Assembly: GCA_964344305.1 (NCBI GenBank)
Contig: CAYFMT010000014.1
Location: 8,646 to 72,645 of the forward strand
Source: JABMOV01 sp964344305
GTDB taxonomy: Bacteria > Fidelibacterota > Marinisomatia > Marinisomatales > JABMOV01
Length of the DNA: 64,000 nucleotides
Direction of reading: 5' to 3'
The position numbers and the translations under genes were made by a program. The notes beneath the pieces are model-generated. The model saw nothing but the letters and a program-made list of their open reading frames with translations, was not told where the DNA came from and searched no databases. Positions 52,963 through 61,643 of this stretch are shown piece by piece. How positions within the stretch are numbered: the first letter of the stretch is position 1; each line of letters starts with the position of its first letter.

Positions 52963-53442
52963 TTACGTTGCAGTAACCACATCAATATCTGTAATGGTAA
53001 ACTTTACCTCTTTGTATCGGATTTCTAACGTAAAGCTATCCCCCACTTTTTTACCCATAATGGTTTGTCCAAAAGGCGAAAGATAGGTTAAGACAAGTGG
53101 GTAGGAATCAAATTCAAATTCGATGGGTCCAAGCAGATAATAGTCTTCTGGATCATCCTTCCCTTCTTCAAGGATGGACACCTTATTCCCAAATCCCACT
53201 GTATCCTTATCAATGTCGGATTCTTCGATGATTTTAAATGGGGAATGGGATTGCATGACCTGGATCTTGCGCACGATGAGGCTCTGTTCTTCCCTGGCAG
53301 CGTGATATTCTGCATTTTCCTTCAGGTCTCCCTGTTCCGCTGCATCCCTTATCCGTACGGCCGTATCCCTCTTCTTCTTCTCAAGAGTTTTCATTTCTTC
53401 TTCCAGTGCGCGGTGTGTGTCCCGCAAAATCAACGTTGCCAT
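52963..53442 (-). CDS. greA: Transcription elongation factor GreA/GreB
   Basis: 159 residues, the normal length. N-terminal coiled coil with the tip motif GDLKENAEYHAAREEQ (acidic residues that enter the RNA polymerase secondary channel and trigger cleavage of backtracked RNA), then the FKBP-like C-terminal domain (VGFGNKVSILEE, SPFGQTIMGKKVGDSFTL). It rescues stalled transcription complexes. Single gene, with a terminator shared with the convergent LamG gene. Confidence 0.95.
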   Translation of the reverse strand: MATLILRDTHRALEEEMKTLEKKKRDTAVRIRDAAEQGDLKENAEYHAAREEQSLIVRKIQVMQSHSPFKIIEESDIDKDTVGFGNKVSILEEGKDDPEDYYLLGPIEFEFDSYPLVLTYLSPFGQTIMGKKVGDSFTLEIRYKEVKFTITDIDVVTAT

Positions 53443-53694
53443 GGTTTCATTCCTATTTATAAAAGTGGTTGGATGTCATTGCTTTTCGCTGCAATGCATC
53501 GAAAAAATTACATGTGGCTTTAAGTGTAAACAAGATGCCGGTTTCTCATTGTCAGGGTTTTTAATAATGTATCAACAATAACACCTTTTCATATCTCCCA
53601 ACTTCAAACGTATCAATTGAACTATTTATCTGACACTACTATTTTTGGTATTGATACAATGTCGGAAATGAAACAAAGCCATACCAATCAAACA

Positions 53695-55224
53695 ATGAAA
53701 CGATTCATATTTGTTTCTTTATTCCTGCTGTCTATATCATTTTGTCAAGAGAATTCGGATATATCCCGTGATTTCCCCACCATTGATTTACTCATCAAAA
53801 ATGCCAAAGTCTATGGCTCATCAGAATACAATGGACAGATCGCTAATGTCTACATCGTTGGGAATAAGATCGCTCATGTTGGTCGTGCTGAAAACAGTAA
53901 ACTTGATATAAGGAAAATCATAGATGGGACGAGGTACATCCTCTCTCCGGGGTTTATTGACCTTCACTCTCACGGTGATCCTTTGAACGACCCTGATTTT
54001 GACAACTTCCTCTCCATGGGTGTTACAACAATCACCCTGGGCCAGGATGGTTTCAGTCCGGATGATTTGCCTCAGTGGATTGACGAAGTGAACAAACTGA
54101 AAACCGGACCGAATATTGCTATGTTTGTGGGACACAGTATACTTCGGAATGCAACGGGTATTAGGGCTGCCAGGGATATATCAGCAGAACAAGAACAGAA
54201 AATGGATTCATTGCTATCTGAATGGCTGCCACTGACCTTTGGCTTGTCCACTGGACTGGAATATCACCCTGCCATTCATGCGGATACAGATGAATTGGTA
54301 TCGCTGGCACGTGTCGTTGGTAAATACAATCGTCTCATTATGAGCCACATGAGAAACGAGGATGATGATAAACTTCTTGAATCCATCAGCGAGCTCATTG
54401 CTCAGGGGAAATTTGCAAATGTGCATATATCCCACCTTAAATCTGTCTATGGAAAAGGGGTAGAACGAGCAGAAGAGATTCTTGCAGTCATCCAACATGC
54501 TAACAATGATGGTATCCGGTTAACAGCTGATGTTTACCCATACAATGCCAGCTATACGGGCATGGCGATTCTGTTCCCACCCTGGTCTAAGACGCAAGCA
54601 GATTTCGATACTGCACTGAAGACTCGAAGAACAGAATTGGAAACCTTTATTCGCAACAAAGTCATATCCAGGAACGGACCGGAGGCCACACTCATAGGTA
54701 GCGGTCCTTATAAAGGGAAAACCCTCAAGGATTTAGAAACGGATTTGAGCAAGCCGTTTGAAAAAATTGTCATCGAGGATATAGGACCTGTGGGAACTTC
54801 TGCTGCCTACTTTGTCATGGATGAATATCTGCAGAACCGTTTTATACAGGATCCTCTGGTGGGTATCGGTTCGGATGGGAGTCCTACCATGCGTCATCCC
54901 CGTGGTCATGGTACGTTTGCGCGAATCATAGAAGCGTTTGTCGTGAAGGATAGCTTGTTATCACTGGAAGATGCCATCTACAAAATGACGGAATTTCCAG
55001 CCTCATTGCTCAAGATACATGACAGGGGAAAAATCAAAGCCGGATATATAGCCGATCTAATTCTGTTCAAACCTAGTGAAGTAAAATCCTTGGCTACTTA
55101 CGAAAATCCTCATATGCTATCCAAAGGGTTCGATTATGTTGTTGTGAATGGACAACTCGTCATCGAGATAGGTGAACGAAAATCGATTAATGCTGGGGTT
55201 GTGTTAAAACCTTTGACAAAATGA
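53695..55224 (+). CDS. Exported N-acyl-D-amino-acid deacylase-like amidohydrolase
   Basis: 509 residues from the ATG at 53695, where a signal peptide begins (KRFIFVSLFLLSISFC); an open upstream extension of 26 codons has no signal character. Amidohydrolase-superfamily TIM barrel of the D-aminoacylase type: IDLLIKNAKVYG start, metal ligands in SPGFIDLHSHGDP, then MSHMRNEDD, HISHLKSVYG, and the family signature GSDGSPTMRHPRGHGTFARI, ending with DLILFKPSEV. It would hydrolyse N-acyl-D-amino acids or D-containing peptides in the periplasm. Stands alone between greA and the second metal operon. Confidence 0.9.
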   Translation: MKRFIFVSLFLLSISFCQENSDISRDFPTIDLLIKNAKVYGSSEYNGQIANVYIVGNKIAHVGRAENSKLDIRKIIDGTRYILSPGFIDLHSHGDPLNDPDFDNFLSMGVTTITLGQDGFSPDDLPQWIDEVNKLKTGPNIAMFVGHSILRNATGIRAARDISAEQEQKMDSLLSEWLPLTFGLSTGLEYHPAIHADTDELVSLARVVGKYNRLIMSHMRNEDDDKLLESISELIAQGKFANVHISHLKSVYGKGVERAEEILAVIQHANNDGIRLTADVYPYNASYTGMAILFPPWSKTQADFDTALKTRRTELETFIRNKVISRNGPEATLIGSGPYKGKTLKDLETDLSKPFEKIVIEDIGPVGTSAAYFVMDEYLQNRFIQDPLVGIGSDGSPTMRHPRGHGTFARIIEAFVVKDSLLSLEDAIYKMTEFPASLLKIHDRGKIKAGYIADLILFKPSEVKSLATYENPHMLSKGFDYVVVNGQLVIEIGERKSINAGVVLKPLTK

Positions 55225-55317
55225 GTGGGTTCGAATTTCGAGATTGGAACCACCAATAAACATGTGCGTACTGCCATTGAGTCATGATTACATTCCCATG
55301 AAAATTGTAGAGAATAA

Positions 55318-55674
55318 TTGAAGAAATCCGTATCCATATTGCTTCTCATACTCATTGCAGGACAAATGTCTGCGACTTTCGTGCATCTTGATTGCACCAT
55401 GGATTGCTGCCAGGAACAGGCCATCACCTGTTGTGAGATAGAAAAAGTTGAAACTGTATGCCCATCCATGGTAGGTGAATGCAGTACGATTATTTTTCTT
55501 CCACTTTTATCTGCGGTTAAAGAAAAAACATCTTTTGAAATACAGCTGCAACTCTGTGAATCTCTTCTGGAAATCGCTCATTATCCCTCACTCAATATCC
55601 CAAGTAAAAATTCATTTGTTTCTATAAATCACCTCCAACCACCAGGTTCAATTAATCTCCCCCTATTGATTTAA
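55318..55674 (+). CDS. Small exported Cys-rich protein, first gene of second metal operon
   Basis: 118 residues from a TTG at 55318. Signal peptide (KKSVSILLLILIAGQMSA), then a mature part with paired and spaced cysteines (LDCTMDCCQ, TCCEIEKVETVCPSMVGEC) and a tail ending INLPLLI. It is a diverged paralogue of the 118-residue protein at 1682: same length, the same C-P/S-x-M-x-x-EC-x-T-x3-LPL middle and the same LPLLI/PPLLI end. It stands 65 bp before the HMA-domain lipoprotein. Likely a periplasmic soft-metal ligand; family unnamed to me. Confidence 0.72.
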   Translation: MKKSVSILLLILIAGQMSATFVHLDCTMDCCQEQAITCCEIEKVETVCPSMVGECSTIIFLPLLSAVKEKTSFEIQLQLCESLLEIAHYPSLNIPSKNSFVSINHLQPPGSINLPLLI

Positions 55675-55679
55675 ATCGT

Positions 55680-55733
55680 CTCCTTTACGCTCTTTGTAGA
55701 GCGCTGCACATTTTATAACAAAACGTAAAGGAG
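55680..55733 (+). promoter_or_regulatory. Inverted repeat pairing with the Shine-Dalgarno site of the HMA gene
   Basis: CTCCTTTACG (55680-55689) is the exact reverse complement of CGTAAAGGAG (55724-55733), which contains the ribosome-binding site of the ATG at 55740. Between them is a competing 6-bp hairpin CGCTCT-TTGT-AGAGCG (55688-55703) sharing two bases with the left arm. The leader could switch between a blocked and an open ribosome site. Regulation by metal or by upstream translation is inference. Confidence 0.55.
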
Positions 55734-55739
55734 TACTCC

Positions 55740-56090
55740 ATGAAACTATTTATTACACTTTCTCTCAGCATCCTGATGATTGGATGCGGTTCATTCTTAC
55801 CATCATTCGGAAACACTTCAGCAAGTATCAAAATTGGTGTCCCAACCGTACAATGTGGCATGTGTCAGGAAACCATACAGGAAACACTGGAATCCATGGA
55901 TGGCGTACAGAAAGCACATGTAAACCTCAATGAAGAAAAGGTCCTGGTGAAATTTGATCCGGAAAAACAGGATCTGTCAGCCCTTCGTTCTGCTATTGCC
56001 GCGGTGGGATACCAGGCTGATGATGTTCCTGCTGATGAGTCCGTCTACCAGGACCTCCCTGGCTGCTGCAAATTGCCTCAGGACCAGTAG
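55740..56090 (+). CDS. HMA-domain lipoprotein (MerP/CopZ-like metal-binding)
   Basis: 116 residues with a lipoprotein signal (SLSILMIGCGS). Residues about 30-100 form a heavy-metal-associated fold: VPTVQCGMCQETIQETLESM supplies the CxxC metal site, then GVQKAHVNLNEEKVLVKFDP and the last strand. A CCKLP tail adds two cysteines. HMA domains pass Cu(I), Zn or Hg between proteins; membrane anchoring in the periplasm is unusual, as most are cytosolic chaperones or P-type ATPase parts. Strong ribosome site AAAGGAG within a hairpin. The TonB receptor gene starts 7 bp downstream. Confidence 0.88.
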   Translation: MKLFITLSLSILMIGCGSFLPSFGNTSASIKIGVPTVQCGMCQETIQETLESMDGVQKAHVNLNEEKVLVKFDPEKQDLSALRSAIAAVGYQADDVPADESVYQDLPGCCKLPQDQ

Positions 56091-56097
56091 AAACATC

Positions 56098-58515
56098 ATG
56101 ATCAGAAAAAATAGCCCGTGGCAGATTCTGCCATGGGCTGTATTTGTATTCCTGTCTTCATATTTGTCCGGACAAACTATCTTAAACGGACGGATTTTAG
56201 ACAGCAAATCAGAAACACCATTACAGTATGCCTCTGTGTCTGTTGTGGACAGTCAGGCGGATTCCATTGTCACAGGTGGCATTACAGATGAAAATGGTGG
56301 CTTTCTAATATCCATGGCATTCAATCAACCCTATTACCTTGAATTCGAGTTTATTGGATTCAGTCCAACTCGCAGTTCAGTATTTACACCCGATGAATCA
56401 AAAAACAGAAAAACCCTTGGGGTAGTTTTCCTGGATCCTGTCCCACTGGATCTGGATGCAATAGACGTGGAAGCGGATGCACCTATGGTCGTTGCAGGCA
56501 CGAATATGACAACCTACGATGCAGATCAGCTCCTTTCCTCCACCGGGGGAACGTGCTGTGATGTGATGGAACGAATTCCGTCCGTTGATGTGGATGCTGA
56601 CGGTCAGGTTTCCCTGCGAGGTTCACCGGATGTGGTGATCCTGCTGAACGGGAAACGAGCGGGAATCCTCGGTGGGGAGCGGAGAACGAATATCATGTCC
56701 GTCCCCGTTCCTGCTGCCATGGTGGAGCGTGTGGAAGTCATTACAAATCCATCAGCAAAGCAGGATGCAGATGGAATGACAGGAATAATTAATATCGTCC
56801 TCAAAGAGAATTCAGTTTCAGGGTACAATGGCCATGTTAATGCCAATGCGGGAACCACGGACAAATTCAATGGCGGCGCTTACCTGAATTATCGCAGGGA
56901 TGGCTCAAGCTACTACATGAACCTGAGTCTGGAGGATCTGAATACAAATGGAAATAGAAACCGAAACAGTACCCTTGTAGCATCAAATGGAGACAACGTA
57001 GTTAACCTTGTTCGTCAAGAATCCTTGCAGCATCACAATTTGACAGGATTTACCAGCGGTGGAACGCGACTCGCCATTTCAGAAAATACAACGATACTGG
57101 GTGAAGCAAAGTTTATCCCCTTTGAAAGAACGAATAACAAGTACATTTCCATAAATGACAATGAATTCTCCATCTCAACAGTTGATAAAGGCTATCTTGG
57201 TTTAGTTGATGCAGGATTTCGCTCCGATTGGAATGAACAATTTCAATTGAAGGGAAATGGATCTTATGAAAATCAGAAAACAGAAAAGAATGAAATAAGG
57301 CATTCTGGTGTGTTTCCTGTTAGCGGTGAAATGAAATTGAATCGTACCATTCTTACTCTGGACAGTGAATACTGGGCTACTCCCAGCATTAAACTGGAGT
57401 CGGGATTAAAAGAACGAATTCTCACCCATTCCAGAGACAAATCTATTGACGGAAACGTATCCGATTTTTCTTTTCAAGAGCGGATTCGTGCGGCTTATAT
57501 AAATATGGAGTATACCACCTTCATGGAAGACATGTTCTTTACAGGCGGACTTCGTTTCGAGAATGCTGAAACAAGGGCCGAGTCCACAATTGATTCGGGA
57601 TTTGTTAGCGTCTCAGGTATTCCTGAACACATTGCCGCTCTACAGGATGATCGGGATAAGAATCAATGGAACACTTATCCATCATTCTCCGTTCGGTATG
57701 CCCCGAACCCCCTCACATCTCTTCGCCTTGGGTATTCAAGACGAATTAACCGGGTGACCTATGATATGATGGATCCTTTACCAAAAAACCAGCTCGATCT
57801 TTCTGTGATGCATGTAGGCAATATGTCTCTTGAACCAGAACTCGTTCATTCATACGAATTGAAAGTAAATCGAACATTCCCTGCATGGAATTTTGAAGGT
57901 GTCCTGTTTACGCAACAGATTGAGAATGTTATTCGAGAAGATGATGACTTTGTCAATGGGAGCAGTATCATCACCATGAAGAATGCAGGAACAGGGTCCA
58001 ATGCTGGACTGGAAGGTAGAATCCGTTTCACGCCTTTCACCTTTTGGGATGTGACATTAACAGGATTGTATTTCCAGACAACCACCACGACTACAGAAGA
58101 AGATCTGTCCGGTACATTCTCTGGTTTTCAGGGAAAGATTTCCCAGGTTTTTGATCTGCCATGGAAAGGGAAATTCGAAATAGACAATCGACTGTATAGC
58201 ACTGAAAAAATCCCAAATGGTCACATTAATCCCGATGGACTTTTCACCATGAACATGTCCTACCTGAAATCTTTCCTGGATGATCGGGTTGAATTGTCTA
58301 TCAAACTCCTCGATGTATTTGACAACGAAGAGAAGGTTATGAATACATCCGAAAAGGTCTTATATCTACCGGATACCTGGGGTCAATATGATGTATCATC
58401 CTATTCAAAACCGGATCAAAGAACCCTGTTCATCAATCTACGATATAAATTCGGCTCCACTAATATTGGACGCACAGGGCAAAATGGTTCGGAGTCTGGA
58501 GGATATAAATATTAA
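56098..58515 (+). CDS. TonB-dependent receptor of second metal operon, with Cys-Cys in the plug
   Basis: 805 residues from the ATG at 56098; an open extension upstream overlaps the HMA gene and is not used. Signal peptide, carboxypeptidase-regulatory-like domain (about 27-110, LNGRILDSKSETPLQYASVS), plug (about 125-240) and barrel of the outer-membrane beta-barrel family (PF14905-like). The plug reads LLSSTGGTCCDVMERIPSVD, where related receptors mostly have Ala or similar in the Cys-Cys place. Together with the Cys-rich protein and the HMA lipoprotein this points to metal or metallophore transport at the outer membrane (inference). A terminator follows. Confidence 0.85.
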   Translation: MIRKNSPWQILPWAVFVFLSSYLSGQTILNGRILDSKSETPLQYASVSVVDSQADSIVTGGITDENGGFLISMAFNQPYYLEFEFIGFSPTRSSVFTPDESKNRKTLGVVFLDPVPLDLDAIDVEADAPMVVAGTNMTTYDADQLLSSTGGTCCDVMERIPSVDVDADGQVSLRGSPDVVILLNGKRAGILGGERRTNIMSVPVPAAMVERVEVITNPSAKQDADGMTGIINIVLKENSVSGYNGHVNANAGTTDKFNGGAYLNYRRDGSSYYMNLSLEDLNTNGNRNRNSTLVASNGDNVVNLVRQESLQHHNLTGFTSGGTRLAISENTTILGEAKFIPFERTNNKYISINDNEFSISTVDKGYLGLVDAGFRSDWNEQFQLKGNGSYENQKTEKNEIRHSGVFPVSGEMKLNRTILTLDSEYWATPSIKLESGLKERILTHSRDKSIDGNVSDFSFQERIRAAYINMEYTTFMEDMFFTGGLRFENAETRAESTIDSGFVSVSGIPEHIAALQDDRDKNQWNTYPSFSVRYAPNPLTSLRLGYSRRINRVTYDMMDPLPKNQLDLSVMHVGNMSLEPELVHSYELKVNRTFPAWNFEGVLFTQQIENVIREDDDFVNGSSIITMKNAGTGSNAGLEGRIRFTPFTFWDVTLTGLYFQTTTTTTEEDLSGTFSGFQGKISQVFDLPWKGKFEIDNRLYSTEKIPNGHINPDGLFTMNMSYLKSFLDDRVELSIKLLDVFDNEEKVMNTSEKVLYLPDTWGQYDVSSYSKPDQRTLFINLRYKFGSTNIGRTGQNGSESGGYKY

Positions 58516-58518
58516 ACC

Positions 58519-58552
58519 AAATAAAGGGGTATCTTATGATACCCCTTTATTT
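58519..58552. terminator. Bidirectional terminator between TonB receptor and HAO-family gene
   Basis: AAATAAAGGGGTATC / GATACCCCTTTATTT around a 4-base loop, with A/T-rich ends on both strands, between convergent genes. Confidence 0.88.
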
Positions 58553-58571
58553 CATTGTTTTCCCCAATGGG

Positions 58572-59816
58572 TTATTCCTTTCGGTATTCTTCTGCCATAT
58601 GCTTGATTTCAGACAAATCCATGACCATTTCATTCCAGCCATACCAAAGGGAATAATCCGGATTATTGTGGAATGCTCCCTGGAATAGGCGCATACGATG
58701 TTTCAGATGCATGACAAACAGCTTCTGCTCAATGGGTGTTGGTGCATCGTGAAAGGTTAACAAATCAGGAAAAGCATATGAGTATTCATCCGGCTTCTCC
58801 AGATGTCCTTCCTGATAAAGCCCTGCAATAATACGTATGGCCTCAGCAAGAAGTTTGTCTCCTTCTCGAATTATCTGATCCCCTTTTTCCAATTCTGATT
58901 TCGCGAAATTCTCCGAATGACAATCAGAGCACACAGCCAGCATTTTGGCTCTTTCCTTATCAAATGAATCAGCACTTAACCGAGCAACATCTGCACCGGC
59001 TACTACATCCAGTCGTGGTGTTGGATTTCCATCGGGATCCAGTACACCCAGAGCCTGTAGAATTGTTACCCTGTTTGCCCACCATTCCTCATCCTCTCCG
59101 GGATAAGGTGCCAGTCCATCTGTCCTCACGGCAAGGAATCCCCATGCTGTACGAACCTCATGGTCTCCATCGGGCATGTGGCAGGTTTGACAGGTCGGGG
59201 CCACGGTATTGTCATCCAGCACACCATTTTGTTTTAACAGGTAACGCACACCATGCTTAGAGGATGCGTACATTTCCCACTGGGGGTGGTCAAAGCCCAT
59301 ATGGCAGGTCTGACAGGCTTGAGGTTGTTGTGCTTCTTTTACAGAAAATTTATGCCTCGTATGACAGGCATCGCATCCCGCAACTCCAAATCTGATGCCA
59401 TCCTCTTTTAATTGGGCTATATCTTCTTCTGTCTTGTTCCCAATCTTATGGCATCCACCGCACCCTTTCATACCATCTATAAGCTCCATGGGCTTGTAGT
59501 GGGTAGTGGGCATGGCCTTGTATGAGGCCCATCCCAGGGCATGTTTTCCCTTATTGAACTGGTTGACCTTTTCTTCATGACAGTCAAAGCAGGTAACCTG
59601 GGTTGGGATCTCCGCTAAATGGGCATCCTCCATTTCAGTATGATCTTCGCCATGACAGTCTGCACATCCCACATCTTCAGTGAAATGAGCACTTGATTCC
59701 CAGTCTGCAACCTGGCCAGGTGTTACCTTGTTGTGGCATTCTACACAGTCTTGTGCATTCAAAAATGTATAGAATGGAAGAAGGATAAGAACGATGAGGT
59801 GAACTTTTATTTTCAT
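58572..59816 (-). CDS. Octaheme cytochrome c of the hydroxylamine oxidoreductase (HAO) family
   Basis: 414 residues from the ATG at 59816 (GGAGATCAATA upstream); ten more codons upstream are open but lack a signal. Signal peptide ends FLNAQ. Eight CxxCH motifs: CVECH, CADCH, CFDCH, CGGCH, CDACH, CQTCH, CQTCH, CSDCH. Order and spacing, with HALGWASYKAMPTTHYKPM before the fourth heme and NNPDYSLWYGWNEM near the end, fit the HAO-like octaheme family, whose members oxidise hydroxylamine or hydrazine or reduce nitrite/hydroxylamine. Whether the cross-linking Tyr of true oxidising HAO is present needs an alignment. Located in the periplasm; an octaheme lipoprotein gene lies upstream on the same strand. 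Confidence 0.87.
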   Translation of the reverse strand: MKIKVHLIVLILLPFYTFLNAQDCVECHNKVTPGQVADWESSAHFTEDVGCADCHGEDHTEMEDAHLAEIPTQVTCFDCHEEKVNQFNKGKHALGWASYKAMPTTHYKPMELIDGMKGCGGCHKIGNKTEEDIAQLKEDGIRFGVAGCDACHTRHKFSVKEAQQPQACQTCHMGFDHPQWEMYASSKHGVRYLLKQNGVLDDNTVAPTCQTCHMPDGDHEVRTAWGFLAVRTDGLAPYPGEDEEWWANRVTILQALGVLDPDGNPTPRLDVVAGADVARLSADSFDKERAKMLAVCSDCHSENFAKSELEKGDQIIREGDKLLAEAIRIIAGLYQEGHLEKPDEYSYAFPDLLTFHDAPTPIEQKLFVMHLKHRMRLFQGAFHNNPDYSLWYGWNEMVMDLSEIKHMAEEYRKE

Positions 59817-59970
59817 TATTGATCTCCTTTCACCTTTCCAAGGCATTACTTAAAAAAGATTTTACGAGTTTGATATCCTAAATTATTATCTTTTAATATT
59901 TTTTCCTATACCTTCCTCCCGAAAATGCTCAATACTTGTAGTGAAATGCTTTTCATGGTTGAGAATAAAC

Positions 59971-59997
59971 AAAAAGGGGAAGCCATGCTTCCCCTTT
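59971..59997 (-). terminator. Terminator after the octaheme lipoprotein gene
   Basis: On the reverse strand AAAGGGGAAGC / GCTTCCCCTTT with a 3-base loop followed by a T-rich run. It separates the two cytochrome genes, so the HAO-family gene probably has its own promoter or depends on read-through. Confidence 0.82.
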
Positions 59998-60018
59998 CAT
60001 TCTCATGAGGTATTTTAG

Positions 60019-61500
60019 TTACTTCTTGGCAACTTCTACCCATTTTGGAGTACGTGTTCCTCCATGTACTGAATAATCATTTATTTCGGCAAGTGATTTA
60101 ACAGAGCCTGTTCCACCTCCACCGTTACCATCCGCATGACAACCGTAGCACACATTAGTTTTAGCAATCTTCGTATGTCCATTATCATCCAGGCGCATTT
60201 TGGAACCATCATCTGTAAACATATTCCATGTAGTATCGGTGGCGATAGCAAACGTGTGATTGTGTACATCGCCCTGGTAACCGGCTATGGTTTGAACAGC
60301 TGATTTTGCTGTTTTTGCCATATGACAGCTGACACAATCATTATGTGCTGCAGATACGGTAGTGACTGAACCATGGCAATTATCAGTACATCCCTGCTTG
60401 ATTCCATCACCATCCCAGATTACACGCTTATGTGGGTCATGACAGGTGGAACAGTTCATACCACTGCCTGTATAATGGCCTGTATGTATAAATTCATCGT
60501 ATTGTTCATGATGCTTTGTAAATCCACCTGAGGCAGCAACAGAATGGTCTTCATTTCTATAATGGCATTGACCACACAATTCTGTTACATCACTACCAAC
60601 TGGATTTGCGATATAGCCTGATCCATTATTTTCAACATGTTTATTCCCCTGACCATGACAGCCCTCACATTGAACTCCACCGTAGGCGAATGTTCCATAG
60701 ATACCATCGAGCCATTCACCATCTTCAGATGCACCCGTTGTATGGCAACGGAAACAACCATAATTATATTCTTTGTTATCGGCAGGATGGTAATCTACCC
60801 AACCCCAATCGGTACCATCATAGAAATTATATTGATTATCTCCCCCACCTGTGTTTAAATCACTATTTAATGTTCCAACAATATGACCTGTGTTATCTAC
60901 AAATCTGGCTTTCCAGCCAAATCCTCCAATAACACCCTTCATCTCATCCCAGGATGAAGCACCGGTTGGTAATGTCAATGTTCTGGATGCTTCAACAAAA
61001 TCAGGATAAATCGGGGCATCTTCACCTGTGATAAAATTGAATTTATACGGATGACCGGAGTCAATAAAATCCGCATAATGCTGTGGATGACATTGCTGAC
61101 AAGTGGCTGACCCAACAAAATGAAACTCAGGTTCATCCCCAGAAGAAACTGTAACACCTTCACTGGCAGATGCAACCAGGTCATCATCGCTTACTTCAAC
61201 CTTGAAAATAGCATTAGCAGCCACTGCGAAGTTTGCAACCCACTGAACCGTTGCTGCATCCGACGCAAGGAATTGACCTAAATCATTTATTTCTGACCAT
61301 GAATACATGAGTAGATCATCATCAGGGTCTTCAGCCACAACTGACAATGTCAATGTATCTCCGAAATTATAGTCACCTTCAATTGTTATTGAGGAAATAA
61401 CAGGACTCTGGTTTCCATCCACCATGACTTCCTTTTCACACGCCACAAAGAATAGAAGTAACACCAGCGATAGTATCCATTTGTTGGTTTGAGTGTTCAT
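60019..61500 (-). CDS. Octaheme cytochrome c lipoprotein with N-terminal Ig-like domain
   Basis: 493 residues from the ATG at 61500, which has a GGAG site. Lipoprotein signal (LSLVLLLFFVACEK); an Ig/PKD-like domain (about 30-125, SVVAEDPDDDLLMYSW); then eight heme sites: CQQCH, CFRCH, CEGCH, CGQCH, CSTCH, CTDNCH (CX3CH, unusual), CVSCH and CYGCH. Regions around the hemes (FVGSATCQQCHPQHYADFID) resemble cytochrome c554/NrfB-like multiheme proteins. Membrane-anchored periplasmic or surface electron carrier, a natural partner of the HAO-family cytochrome behind it. Divergent from a two-component system that may control it. Confidence 0.85.
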   Translation of the reverse strand: MNTQTNKWILSLVLLLFFVACEKEVMVDGNQSPVISSITIEGDYNFGDTLTLSVVAEDPDDDLLMYSWSEINDLGQFLASDAATVQWVANFAVAANAIFKVEVSDDDLVASASEGVTVSSGDEPEFHFVGSATCQQCHPQHYADFIDSGHPYKFNFITGEDAPIYPDFVEASRTLTLPTGASSWDEMKGVIGGFGWKARFVDNTGHIVGTLNSDLNTGGGDNQYNFYDGTDWGWVDYHPADNKEYNYGCFRCHTTGASEDGEWLDGIYGTFAYGGVQCEGCHGQGNKHVENNGSGYIANPVGSDVTELCGQCHYRNEDHSVAASGGFTKHHEQYDEFIHTGHYTGSGMNCSTCHDPHKRVIWDGDGIKQGCTDNCHGSVTTVSAAHNDCVSCHMAKTAKSAVQTIAGYQGDVHNHTFAIATDTTWNMFTDDGSKMRLDDNGHTKIAKTNVCYGCHADGNGGGGTGSVKSLAEINDYSVHGGTRTPKWVEVAKK

Positions 61501-61590
61501 GCTTTGCTCCAAGAGTTTTTAACCAGACTAAATTGTCTTCTTTCGACACCAGAGTCTACATGGGCTAAATTAATCCAACCTTAAAAGAAG

Positions 61591-61606
61591 ATTAGAGTTT
61601 TCTAAT
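61591..61606. promoter_or_regulatory. Small palindrome between cytochrome and two-component genes
   Basis: ATTAGA-GTTT-TCTAAT within the 143-bp divergent intergenic region (61501-61643). Possible site for a regulator such as the adjacent response regulator, but short, AT-rich and seen once. Confidence 0.25.
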
Positions 61607-61643
61607 AATCTATCATTAGTTTTCACCGTTACATGGAAACCCG

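Noticed and set aside
52954..52980. GAGTTACGTTGCAGTAAC as a fifth operator copy
   Set aside because: Only the GTTAC/GTAAC part is symmetric, spacing and arms differ from the four sites, and it covers the end of greA with no downstream start.
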